Position numbers and translations under genes: made by a program
The notes under the pieces: model-generated
Databases searched by the model: none
Told to the model about the DNA's origin: nothing
What the model saw: only the letters and a program-made list of their open reading frames with translations
Source of the DNA: Pseudofabraea citricarpa
Lineage: Eukaryota > Ascomycota > Leotiomycetes > Helotiales > Dermateaceae
NCBI GenBank assembly: GCA_029641185.1
Contig: JAPWGK010000004.1
Coordinates: 1,612,001 to 1,676,000, forward strand
Length of the DNA: 64,000 nt
Direction of reading: 5' to 3'
Shown here: piece after piece, positions 1 to 11,753 of the stretch
How positions within the stretch are numbered: the first letter of the stretch is position 1
Layout of the letters: each line of letters starts with the position of its first letter

Positions 1-1619
1 ATTAAGCTTAAGTATTTTTTTTATTCTTTTTCTTTTTCTTTTTATTATTCGCTTTTTTTAATAAGTAAATTAAAGATATCTTATATTACTTATAAGGTAA
101 AAATAAAAAACCTATTAAAGGTATATAAAATAAAAGAGACTTTTATAAGATTTATTTTTTTTCTTTTTTTTTCTTTAATATATAAATAATCTTTTATATT
201 TTATATTAGTTACTTATTATTTTATAAGTTATAAATATTTATAATTCTTCTTAAGCTAGAGATTTATCTACTAATAAGCTTATATAACCTATTATAAAGC
301 TTCTTATTATTAATATTAAGCCGGCTAATATACCTTTTATTTTTTACGTAACTTATTTTTTTATACTTTTTTCTCTTATTTAACTTACTTCTAATAAATA
401 TCTTTATTTTAGTATAATATCCTAAGGATTTTAATTAACTTAAGATAACTTTTATTAGTTTACGATTAATAACTCTTATCTTAAGCGTATACTTATTATA
501 TATAAGAAATTCTAGTACGACTTCTTAGCTCTTAAGAATAAGTTTAAGTAACTTACTAATAAGACTAATAACTTTAATTATAAGAAACTTCTTATTTTAA
601 AGGATTTATTTTTTCCTTATAAATATTTTTATCTAATACTTATATTATTACTAATTATTATCTAGTTACTTTATATAATAAATATAATTATATAAACTAA
701 CTTATATTTACTTATACTTATAAGAGTAATACTCCTAAGCTTCTTAAGAGTCTAGATAATATTATTCTTTTTTAGTTAAATAGTTTATCTAATAATAATA
801 AAGATAATAATAATATCTTTAATTAGTATATTATTAAACGCGAATATTATTTTTATAAATATTATATTTATTAAGAGGAGGATTCTAATTAATCTTCTAG
901 ATACTAGAAGCTTAATATTAAAAAGCTTAATATAAAGTCTCTTAGGAAGATTCTTTAGGTTCCTAGGAATAAATACTTAATTTCTTATCTTAGTTATTTA
1001 AAGAATATCTTAAGTAATAAGAGTAATAATTAATATTTTAAGATTATTAATAAAAATAAATATTACTTATTATACTTATTTAAATATATTTATATCCTAA
1101 TTCCTAATTTAATTTTACCTTTTACTAAGTATTTTATTATTACTTTTTAAGAAAAAGCTTTCTTTTTTTCTAAGATATATTCTTATATTTCCTTAAATAA
1201 GAATTTTACTAATTTATTACTCTTAGGATCTAGAAAAATATCGCTTAGCTATTTATTAGACTTTAGAATTAGATATTAATTATAATAAGTTAGAATAAGT
1301 TAAGAGAATTTATAATTATAAGTATAACTCTAGGTTTATTAGTCCTAGTAAATAAGATAAAAAGAAGGCTTATCTTATAAAAATAACTAATAATATAATT
1401 AATATTTTACTTAGTTAAAAGCTTAGTTTATTTTTATTTAATTATTTATATAAGTATAAGCTTAGTAACTTATAAATATTACTTAGGAATACTTCTTATT
1501 ATAACTTTAATAATTATTATTATATTTTAAAGTATTTTACTTAAATAAAAGAAATTTATAAATAAAAATATAAATAAAAGTAAAAACTCTTTTACTTTTT
1601 AAAATTACTTTTTTATCTT
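1..1619. other. RIPed AT-rich DNA, unidentified
   Basis: No intact ORF and no LTR shared with the rest of the window. It lies downstream (in minus-strand sense) of the Copia-2 RNase H relic, so part should be the 3' untranslated region and 3' LTR of that element, but I could not delimit an LTR because the partner LTR is missing. A plus-strand frame around 835-1160 is interrupted only by TAA/TAG and is rich in charged residues; it may be a fragment of another element. I do not recognise it. Homopolymeric T/C tracts lie at 11-60 and 155-175. Confidence 0.5.
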
Positions 1620-3060
1620 ATTATAAGTATCTTATATATTAAATAAAGCTTAAAAATATTTAAACTTATATTAAGAAAGATTTTTTATAAGATTATTAGC
1701 TAGTATATTATTTATAAGAATATAAGATACTTTAAAAGTATTTTTATTATACTCTTAGTATAATTATATATTTTAAATATTTATATATCTTAGCTTAGTT
1801 ACGATTCTTATATTTTCTCTAATAATTAGACGAATCGTTTATTAGTTATTATAAAAGATTATTTATAGCTTCTTAATCTCTAGACTTAATTCTTTAAAAA
1901 GCTTCTAAAAAACTATAATTTCTTTTATTATAAACTTAATATCCTAAAGTTTAGCTTTTATAATTAATATAAATACGTTTAATTAATATATTACTTTCTA
2001 AGTAATTAGATTATTAAATAAAAAGATTATATAATTATATAAAGAATATTATGTTTTTATATTATTTATAAAAGACGTATCTAATATAATTAGTATTTAG
2101 ATTTTACTAAGCTTATAATTAAATTATATTACTAGGAAGCGTATTCTAAAGAGATACTTAATTATCTAATTTATAGTTATAAGATATTTTACGCTCGGAT
2201 TAGTTAAGAAATAAAAGAGCTAAGAAGCTATAAAAGTTATATTTAATCTAATTATAATTATAATATATAATACTAAGCTTACCTTTTTTTAATACTTCTT
2301 AACTTAAGCTTTAGAGGTTTATCTTATATTCTTTATAAACTTTATTATTAGTAGTAAAATACTTAGGTACTTTTTATTTACTAAATTAAATCTAATAATA
2401 ATCTTTTTAATATATATATTATAAACTAATTATATCTTTTTCTAAGCTCGATTTCTAATAATATATACTCTTAGGAATTATTTTATATCCCTAAGATCTC
2501 TAAGCTTATATATTTTATTAAGTTTATAAATAATCTCTTAAGCTTTAGTTTTATTATTTTTATAATATAATACTTATATATTATTAATATAAAATATAAC
2601 TAAGACTTTAGATCCTAGGCTTATATAAATATATAAGTCTTCTTTATATATAATTAGATTTAGCTTCTTTAAAGTAGCTAAGAATTTATAAAATTATAAA
2701 ATAAAAAAATCTCTTAAGTTATATAATACTCGATTAATCTTTATATATATTCCTAGTATTTTAAATTTATTAGGTAATAAGTAAGTAACTAAGGCTTCGC
2801 TTTTTCCTCTTAAGATATTAATAAATATATTAATTATATTAAATTATTTAAACTTAAGATTAAAATATATTATAATTATTATTATTACTTAAAATAATTA
2901 TAATACGAGAGTAATTATATAAGTTAATATAATTAATTTATTATCTTATAGATTACTTTAAATTATAATTTATAATTAATATTAGGTTATTATTTTAGAT
3001 AAGTCTAATTTATATATAAATACTTATTTTAAAGGAATTAGTTTAGTTTTTACTTCTAAG
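1620..3060 (-). pseudogene. Copia-2 reverse transcriptase and RNase H relic
   Basis: The RT starts near 3050 with the copia IPLKWVFxYKLD-type motif, where the Trp codon is now TAG. The catalytic FYVDDI-type box lies at 2580-2591 (minus) and reads Tyr-Ile-Asn-Asn, both aspartates lost by G-to-A change on the coding strand. RNase H follows, with a DASF-type motif near 2090 and the terminal ADGLTK-type motif at about 1705-1681, now Ala-Asn-Asn-Leu-Ile-Lys. Length and order are normal for Ty1/copia. The integrase-linker-RT stretch stays in a single frame, so point mutation rather than indels killed it. Confidence 0.88.
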
Positions 3061-3899
3061 ATCCTAATTACTTACTAATAGTTTTTATTCTCTAGATTTT
3101 AGAGCTTTAGTCTTATATTATCTTTAAAATAAATATTAAGTAGATAATTTATTAGATTCTTCTAATATTTTAGTACTTTTAGTATATTATTTTAATAAAT
3201 ACTTAAGAGTTTACTTAAGAGGCCGCTTATTTATATATTTATTCTTAAGACTTTTATTTATAATATTATAATAATTATTATATATATTATTTTAAAATAA
3301 TCTTTATTTTATTTTACTAACTAATTAGGCTAATAAATATAATAAAAGTTATTAAGTATATTAATATATTAATATCTAACTTAACTTATTATTTTTTTAA
3401 GTCGCTTATCTTTTATTTTTATAAAAAAATATATTATACTTCTTTTACTTTTCCTAAAACTCTTATAATTTTTATCTTAGAATCTCTTACTAGATCGTAT
3501 TATTAGATTAAATTTCTTACGCTTATACTTATATTTTAGTTTTAGGAGCTAAGCTAAGGTTTTTTCTTTAGGTTTTCCCTAAGAAAGCTTTTATTAACTT
3601 ATTACTTAGTTATATAATCTCTTTTATTATATAATTATCTAAGATATTATTCTTCTTAATAGTAAATTACTTAAGTTAGCTTTTATTATTTTATTATTAT
3701 CCTTACTTTCTAAAACTAGTATATTTTTAGGTTTAAGAATATTATTAAGAGATAAGAATCCTAAAAGTCGATTAAATAAATTACTTTTTTATTATTTTAT
3801 AATTACTAAAGACGCTAATATAACTTCTTATACTAGCTTTTTAGTTTTTACTTAAAACTTAATTTCTTAAGAGGCTAGAATATTATTCCTTAGATTAAT

Positions 3900-4990
3900 A
3901 AAAGTATTATTATTTCTTTTAATAAGCTTCTTATTTCGCTCGATTATAAGGCTTATATCTTCTTATTTAATTAGATTACTAAGTATTAATCTAGTATTCT
4001 AAATCTTAGGTTTTCTAATTTTAATCGTATTTATTATTATTCTAGTAATTATAAATAATTAATTTTTCTCTTATTTTTTATTTAGGTTATATCTAATATT
4101 CTTATTAAATCTAATATTTCTAGTAATAATAACTTTATTAAATATAAGAACTTATATTCTATAGATATTAGATATAATATATCTTATTAAATATCTAATA
4201 TAAGCTTATAATCTAGTTTTAAAAACTTTTACTAAGCTTCTAGCTTCTTATTTTTTAATTAATAGGTATACCTAATAACTATATATATAAATCTTATCTT
4301 AATTAGATTAAAGATTTATTATTAAGTTAATAATTTACTTAGGATTATATTATTAAAAGTATAAGTAAAACTAAAAGTTAAGTATTTTATTTAGGGTTTT
4401 TATATTATTAGCTTAAAGTAAGCTAATATTATATAAAAAGATTCTTATAAGTATAATTTCTAGTTATAAGCTTACTAGAAGGTTTATACTCTCTCTTATT
4501 TTTATAAATCTTATAATTATTTCTTATTTAACTTATTTCGCTTTATTATTTATCTTATATATATATATTAGAAAAAACTTAAGATTAATACTTATTTCTT
4601 TTATCTAGTATTAATAATAAGTAATATCTTTAATTATAATTATAAATATATTATTATTTTACTTAATTTTATAAATTAAAAGCTTATATTAAGTTTTTAT
4701 CTAGCTCTTAAAACTCTTAAGAAAGTAATATATCTTCTTATAAGTCTTTTATCTTAGTATAAAGCTAAAAAGCTTCTTATTATATTTATTTTTAATTATA
4801 AGTAACTAAGAGGATTTATTATATTTATATTTAAAATCGAATAAGTTCTAATTAATTCTCTAAAAAAAATAAGATAATCTTTTTTCTAGTAGTTATTTTA
4901 ATATTCTTTAGCTAATATAAGCTATAAAATAATACTTATATTTTACTTATTTTATCCCGCTTATTTTTATATTATAAACTAATCTAATAA
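3900..4990 (-). pseudogene. Copia-2 integrase relic
   Basis: Minus-strand translation matches the C-terminal half of fungal Ty1/copia integrases. At 4200-4095 it keeps the segment in which a conserved GYxxSNIYRIW-type motif is followed by a TRDVxFDE-type motif; here Gly, Asp and Trp codons have become Arg, Asn and stop. Upstream, near 4560-4500, lies the region equivalent to the NGxAER motif of the core, with Glu changed to Lys. This domain would have inserted element cDNA into the chromosome. Its position before the RT is what separates copia from gypsy. Many stops; not functional. Confidence 0.8.
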
Positions 4991-4999
4991 GTATACTTA

Positions 5000-7150
5000 G
5001 AGTTACTAGACTAAGATATTTTACTTTATTATACTAAAGTTATTTAAAATTTAACCTTAAATATAAGAATTTCTCTTAGTTCTTAAGCCTTAGTTTTATC
5101 TTTTATCTAATTATAAGGAATATAAGAATCCTAGTAATACTTAAAGGAATATTTATAAGAAGTTTTAAGTAAAAGGAAAATAATTTATATTCTAAGAATA
5201 TAATATTAAATAAAAGTCTTAATTTCTTAATATATATATTTTTCTTCTTACTTTTATATTTTAATAAGCTATTAAACCCTTAGTATTAGATCTTAACCTT
5301 CTTAAGAAAAATCTTTAATATTATATTAATATTAAACCTCTTAATTACTCTAATATTATAAAATACTAAATTTATTATTTTTTCTTTATTTATTTTATCT
5401 AATATATTTTTTATAATCTTAGTATTATAAAATAAAATTAATAAATATAAAATTCTTATATTTATTATATTATTTAAGTTTATTTTAACTAATAAGCTTA
5501 AAATTAAAAGTTCTTTATTATTTACTAAGTAAATAACTTTATAATTATTAATAAGTATATTATTAGATAATAAATAACTCGAAAAGTTTATAATTATATA
5601 AATACTTATATCTAGTTATTAGATTATAAGCTTTAAATCTAAGATTATTATATTTATAAGCCTTAAGTATTTATTAGTAAAGCTTCTAGAAGATTTTTTC
5701 CTCTTTTAAGACGAGTCTCTAAAATTTAAAATCTTTTAATCTTTCTTAGTAAGCTTATTATATACTAAACCCTAGTTTTTATTTTATAAACGATCTCGGA
5801 TCGTATAATATTTTTCTTTAGAAAAGAGATTTCTAAGATTTCTCCCTAAGCTTCTTATAAGTATATACTTAAGAAACAAGTATATTAAAAGTTTTTAAAA
5901 GTATTTCTTATCTCTTTTATCTTAGTAAAAATATAATTACTCTTACTTTTATTAAGTTAAGCTAATATATTAGTTTCTAGTATTATCTAATCTTCCCCTA
6001 AGAATAATAAAAATTATTACTTTTTTAGTTATAAATTAAACTAAATTTTTATATACTAGAGCGAAAAATTAATTTTTATATTATTTAAGCGTTTTACCTA
6101 AGAGTTTAAGCTTATTTATTCTAATATATTTTATTAATTAAAGTCTTTCTTATTCTAGAGTTATTTTTATAAATATTATTATAAGAAACTTCTTAGTTAT
6201 AAGTAAGTCTTATATCTTTAATATATTATATACCTAAGCTTATTAGAGTACTCTAAGTTATTTCTAATATTATTATATAAGATTTATATTATCTTTCTTT
6301 ACTTATTTAAGTATAATATTATATTCTTAGTAGATAATAATTAGTATATTATTATTAGTAAACGCGAGTTATAACTTTAATAATCGAATAATTATTTATA
6401 AGCTTAGGTCTTTTTTTTCTCTAATTATTATATTAATTAAAGTTAAGATTAAGAAAGAAACTATTTATTTAACCTATTACTTAAGGGTATAATATTCGAT
6501 TATATTATATAACTAGCTCGCTTATTTTATAATATAAATTCTTAGATAAGTATTAAGCTTATATTATATATTATTATATATAATTATAATATCTTATAAT
6601 AAGCTAGGTTCTAGTCTAGAAAGCTTATTAATTACTACCTAATCTAAGTATAATTATTAATTAAGTATTATTCTCTTATTAATAAGCTTATTAATAGTTA
6701 ATACTTATATAAGAGGGTTAATATTTATACTTTTTATATCTATAGTATCTAGGTTTATAAGCTCTTAGATATCGCTTATATAAGCTTAGTAATAGAATTA
6801 AAGGAATTAGTCGGGTTATAAGTTATAATCTTTTAAAAAGATCTTCTTAGCTTTCTACTAGTTATTTTAGAGGTTATAATAATAATAATAGATTCTAAAC
6901 TTAAGAATAATTATTCTCTAGCTTTCTTATAATTTAAACGTAATTTTAGGAAGCTTTAATTATAAGCTAGGCTTATAATTATTATATAATAAAAGTAGAA
7001 ATAATTTAAGTAATTAAGAAAGTATAAAAAGTATAATTTATATTATCTAATTAAGAGAAGTAAGAGATTATAAGAAAGAGTATATTTATATAAGATTAAT
7101 ACTTATTACTAAGTAAATTACCTTAGTTATTCTAATCTCTTATATAATAA
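5000..7150 (-). pseudogene. Copia-2 gag/protease region relic
   Basis: The minus-strand frame continuous with the integrase and RT downstream. Around 5550-5450 it shows the pattern seen after the copia protease: a stretch of short hydrophobic beta-strand-like segments with asparagines where glycines and aspartates are expected. The protease active site itself could not be placed with certainty. The part above about 6000 is charged and Lys/Asn-rich as expected for gag, but no CCHC knuckle was recognised. Stops noticed were TAA/TAG only. Assignment to gag and protease rests mainly on position upstream of a clear copia integrase. Confidence 0.5.
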
Positions 7151-7177
7151 ATTATTTGATTCTAGATTTTATAATAT

Positions 7178-7442
7178 ATAACTTATTAACCTAGATTATA
7201 TAACTAGAAATTTACTAAGTAAAATAAATTATATATAACTTATCTTATATATTTATTTACCTAAGAATATATATAATAGAAAATACTTAGAAAGTAAATA
7301 TTAGTATAATAAGAAAAATTACTTATAATTAACTTTTTATATTTTTTTTTTTCCTTTTTTTTTCTTTTTTTATACTTAGATCTTTTATTATTAATTAGTT
7401 ATATTAATCTCTTATTTATTTTATATTTTATATATTATAATA
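7178..7442 (+). repeat. Gypsy-1 copy X, 5' LTR, left end degraded
   Basis: Matches the 9873-10217 LTR from its AACTTATTAA segment to its end, including the T/C-rich tract at 7340-7370 and the terminal ...TATTATAATA. The first hundred or so bases of the LTR are not recognisable; similarity is ambiguous at 7134-7177, where a variant of a 24-bp internal duplication may lie. It is followed directly by Gypsy-1 internal sequence. Confidence 0.8.
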
Positions 7443-9872
7443 TTATCTAAGTATTATCTTTTTATTTTTATCTTAATAAAAATAATAAAAATATATACGA
7501 ATTTATAAAACTTTTATATTTTATTATATAAAAACCTAAAACCCTAGATTTACTAAAAGTTATAATAATATATAATAAACTAAAACCCCTAGAACCTAGA
7601 ATATATATAATAATATATTATTATACTAAATACTTATTAGATATAATAAGAGAATAAATAAAAATTATATCTAAGATATTAGAATATAAATCTTAAAATT
7701 AAAACTTTTAATACTTAGAAATATAAATAAACCTTTAACTTATAATTAAGAAAAATAATAAGAAAAAGGAATTAAATAATAAGATATTTATTTTTATATT
7801 AATTAAGACTAAAAAGAAACTTATAAAAGTAATTATAAGAATAATTAGATAACCTAAAAAGATTAAATATATTATCTTAGGATATATATATTCTTAACTT
7901 TTAATATTTATAATAAAAGAAAATAAAAATATAAAGAAACTTTAGGAAATTAAGAATATAAAAGAAATTATCTTAATAAAATAAAAAGAATATAAATACT
8001 TTTTTTAATTATTTAATAAATTTTATAAAAAATATAAGCTTATTAGATAAAAAAGAAACTAGCTTATATAAAAAGTTTATAATATTATAAGTAACTTAAT
8101 TAAGTAGTTAATAATAAAAGAATAATAAATTATAAAGTTAAAATAAAAAAATATTAGATTAATTAATAGAAATAATTAATTAAATAAAATAATAAACGCG
8201 AATACTTATAATATTTAGTATATCTAGGAAATACTTAAGAATAAGAAATAAATTATTAGACTAATAAGAAATTAAAATATAATCTTAAATACTTATAAAA
8301 ATATATAAGAAGATAAAAATTAATTATATAAAAATAATAAGTTTTTAGATTTATTTATCTTCTTTTTAAAAACTTATAAGAAATTTAAAGATTAAAAGTA
8401 TATAATTAAAAATAAACTTAAAATTAACTAAGATTATTTTATAAGTAAAATTAATCGTATTAATTATATAAGAAATAAAATATCTAAAGATATAATTAAT
8501 TATATTTAAATTAAATTATATTAATTTTCTCTAAATAAATTTAATATTATAAATAAGATTTTATATAAACTTAAATTTATTTATAATAACTTAGATAAAA
8601 GAAAAATCGCTTTCTTAAAAGTTAAGAAATTTTATTAAAATAATAATTTTTTTTTAATTTCTTTTATTAAATTTAATAAACTTATAAGAAAACTTAGATA
8701 AAATAAATAATCTAAATTAAATAAACTTAATATAAAAGTAAATAAAAAATTTTAAGATTTTAGAGTTATACTTTTAAATAAATCTAATTATAAGAATATA
8801 ATTATAAGATATAAGAAAATAAATTAAAAGGTTTAAGAAAATAAGAAAATCTAAAAGAAATTAGCTTAATTTATAATAAATATCTCTAAGAAATCTTTTA
8901 TTTTAGATAAACTTATTAATAAAAAAAAGTTAATTAATTTTATTTTTAAGATAACTAAATTAAAATTCTCTAAAAAAAAGAAATAAAAATTATTAAAAGA
9001 AAAAGCTTATTTTTATTATTATAAATAAGAATATAAAACTAAGGATTATTTATATAAAAAAGCTACTAAGATTATTATAATAAAATTCTTAAAAAAAATT
9101 ATTAAATTAAAAAATAAGAAGTATTAAAAAAAGTTATATCTTAAGATATAAAAAAAGAAATTCTCTTAAAAATTAATATTATTAGATTATCTTTAGGATT
9201 AAAAAATAATATTCTTTTTATATTATAATATAAGATAAAAAAAATAAAAATATTTTTTTTTATATTAATTAATACTAGATATCTTAATAAAAATTTTATA
9301 AATAAATCTTTTATATAATAAATATCTTAAATTAAATAAATTAAACTAATAAAATTATAATATCTAAAATCTTTTATTAGATTTAATAATAAAGAAATAT
9401 CTTTTATTAAATATAAAATCTTAATTAGCTTTAAAATCAGTTAAAAATAAGAATTACTAAGTTTCTTTTAGATTATAAAACTTAAAAGATATAATATTAT
9501 ACTTAAAAAAATATAAATATTTTTATAAAATATATTATTAGATATAATAAAAAATAAAATTATATTTAATATAAAAAACTCTAAGAAATTATTAAAAATT
9601 TAAATATTAAGTTTTATTTCTTTTTATATAAATAAGAAAAAAAGTTTATATATTTATAAAAAAATAATTAAGATTACTAAGATCTTAAAAAAAAGTAAAA
9701 TAAAAGAACTTTCTAATAAGTTATTTATAGCTTTAAAAATCTTTAAAAATAAAAAAAAGCTAGTTAAGAAAGAGATTACTAAGAATTCTAAAAAAAGAAA
9801 AAAAAAATATAAAAAAAAATTAAAACCTAGATATATAAAAGAAAAAGTTATATAAAAAATTAAAGAAATAAG
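7443..9872 (+). pseudogene. Gypsy-1 copy X gag and protease relic
   Basis: Plus-strand relic of the nucleocapsid/capsid polyprotein and protease. The retroviral CCHC zinc knuckle (C-x2-C-x4-H-x4-C) is visible at 9008-9049, with all four zinc ligands now Tyr. The protease DTG active site lies at 9271-9279 and reads Asn-Thr-Arg, in a different frame from the knuckle, so either a frameshift or an indel separates gag from pol. Stops are TAA/TAG. The segment ends exactly at the ATAAG target of copy Y, and the reading continues at 24331. Confidence 0.8.
9868..9872. repeat. Target-site duplication of copy Y (left)
   Basis: ATAAG immediately before the Y 5' LTR; the same five bases are at 24326-24330 directly after the Y 3' LTR. 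Joining across Y restores collinearity of X with the Y internal sequence near 20808. Confidence 0.92.
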
Positions 9873-10217
9873 TATTATAATTCTTATATAAGTTACTTAA
9901 GATATATATTATATACTTACTTCTCTTATATATATTTTATTTACTTTATATTATAACTTATTAATCTAGATTATATAACTAGAAATTTACTAAGTAAGAT
10001 AAATTATATATAATTTATTTTATATATTTACTTACTTAAGAATATATATAATAAAGAATACTTAGAGAGTAAATACTAGTATAATAAGAAGAATTACTTA
10101 TAATTAGCTTTTTATATTTTTTTTTTTTCTTTCTTTTTTTCTTCTTATACTTAGATCTTTTATTATTAATTAATTATATCGATCTCTTATTTACTTTATA
10201 TTTTATATATTATAATA
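9873..10217 (+). repeat. Gypsy-1 copy Y 5' LTR (345 bp)
   Basis: Begins TATTATAATTC and ends TATTATAATA, the RIPed form of a TG...CA LTR. It contains a long T/C tract near 10110-10140 and is followed by the same internal sequence (TTATCTAAGTATTA) that follows the X 5' LTR. Purine-rich sequence just before it belongs to X, not to this element. Confidence 0.93.
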
Positions 10218-11544
10218 TTATCTAAGTATTATTCTTTTACTTTTATTTTAATAAGAATAATAAAAATATATACGAATTTATAAAACTTTTATATTTTATT
10301 ATATAAAAACCTAGATTCTTAGATTTACTAAAAGTTATAATAATATATAATAAACTAAAACCCCTAGAACCTAAAATATATATAATAATATATTATTATA
10401 TTAAATATTTACTAGTTATAATAAAAGAATAAATAAAAATTATATCTAAGATATTAGAATATAAACTCTAAAACTAAAACCTTTAATACTTAGAAATATA
10501 AATAAACCTTTAACTTATAATTAAGAAAGATAATAAAAAGGAGAAATTAGATAATAAGATATTTACTTTTATATTAATTAAAACTAGAAAAAAACTTATA
10601 AAAATAATTATAAGAATAATTAGATAACCTAGAAAAATTAAATATATTATCTTAGGATATATATATTCTTAACTTTTAATACTTATAATAAAGGAAAATA
10701 AGAATATAAAAAAACTCTAGGAAATTAAAAGTATAAAAGAAATTATCTTAATAAAATAAAAAAAATATAAATATTTTTTTTAATTACTTAATAAATTTTA
10801 TAAAAAATATAAGCTTATTAGATAAAAAAGAAACTAACTTATATAAGAAATCTATAATATTATAAATAATTTAATTAAGTAATTAATAATAAGAAAGTAA
10901 TAGATTATAAAGTTAAAATAAAAGAATACTAGATTAATTAATAAAAATAATTAATTAGATAAAATAATAAACGTAAATATTTATAATATTTAATATATCT
11001 AAAAAATACTTAAGAATAAGAAATAAATTATTTAGCTAATAAGAAATTAAAGTATAATCTTAAACGCTTATAAGAATATATAAGAAGATAAAAACTAATT
11101 ATATAAAAGTAATAAGCTCCTAAATTTACTTATTTTCTTTTTAGGAATTTATAAGGAATTTAAGAATTAAAAATATACGATTAAGAATAAACTTAAGATT
11201 AACTAAGATTATTTTATAAGTAAAATTAATCGTATTAATTATATAAAAAGTAAAATATCTAAAGATATAATTAATTATATTTAAACTAGGTTATATTAAT
11301 TCTTTTTAAATAAATTTAATATTATAAATAAAATCTTATATAAACTTAAACTTATTTATAATAATCTAGATAAAAAAGAAATTATCTTCTTAGAAGTTAA
11401 GAAATTTTACTAGAATAATAACTTTTTTCTAACTTTTTTTACTAAATTTAATAAACTTATAAGAGAACTTAGATAAAATAAATAATTTAAATTAAACGAA
11501 CTTAATATAAAAATAAATAAAAAACTTTAGGATTTTAGAGTTAT
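10218..11544 (+). pseudogene. Gypsy-1 copy Y gag relic, first part
   Basis: Collinear with 7443-8780 of copy X and different from it almost only by transitions. It encodes the capsid part of gag, now with many TAA/TAG codons. The segment ends at the GTTAT target of copy A; gag resumes at 19707. Confidence 0.8.
11540..11544. repeat. Target-site duplication of copy A (left)
   Basis: GTTAT here and ATTAT at 19702-19706, differing by one G/A transition. Removing A restores the gag sequence seen uninterrupted in copy X near 8768. Confidence 0.85.
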
Positions 11545-11753
11545 TATTAATATAACTATCTTATAGTTATATATATATATAAATAATATATATATAATTA
11601 CAAATATATATTAATACTTAGTTAATTAATTAGTTAATCTATTTATAAATACGTTAACCTATATATAATATATTATTTATACGAAATACTAAGACTTAAC
11701 CGAATACTTATAACTTAAGAAATATAAGTAAAAAGTATATAATTTTTCTAATA
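11545..11753 (-). repeat. Copia-1 copy A 3' LTR (209 bp)
   Basis: Left end TATTAATATAACTATC, right end TTTTTCTAATA on the plus strand; originally TG...CA. A purine-rich tract on the minus strand just inside it (about 11763-11775) is a candidate polypurine tract and fits minus orientation. Confidence 0.93.

Larger units (their letters stand above)
1620..7170 (-). mobile_element. Copia-2: 5'-truncated Ty1/copia retrotransposon relic
   Basis: Read on the minus strand, one reading frame (codon starts at positions equal to 2 modulo 3) can be followed from about 6830 down to about 1620. The interruptions I met were TAA and TAG, the codons RIP makes from CAA, CAG and TGG. Domain order along the element is protease-like region, integrase, reverse transcriptase, RNase H, which is the Ty1/copia order. 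The 5' end (right side) is cut off where a Gypsy-1 LTR fragment begins near 7178, so the 5' LTR and start of gag are missing. No second copy occurs in the window. The family differs from Copia-1: it has a YxDD-type RT motif where Copia-1 has a TDD type. Confidence 0.85.

Noticed and set aside
1800..2800. Plus-strand open frames as a separate gene
   Set aside because: The minus strand of the same stretch reads as copia RT and RNase H with ordered motifs.
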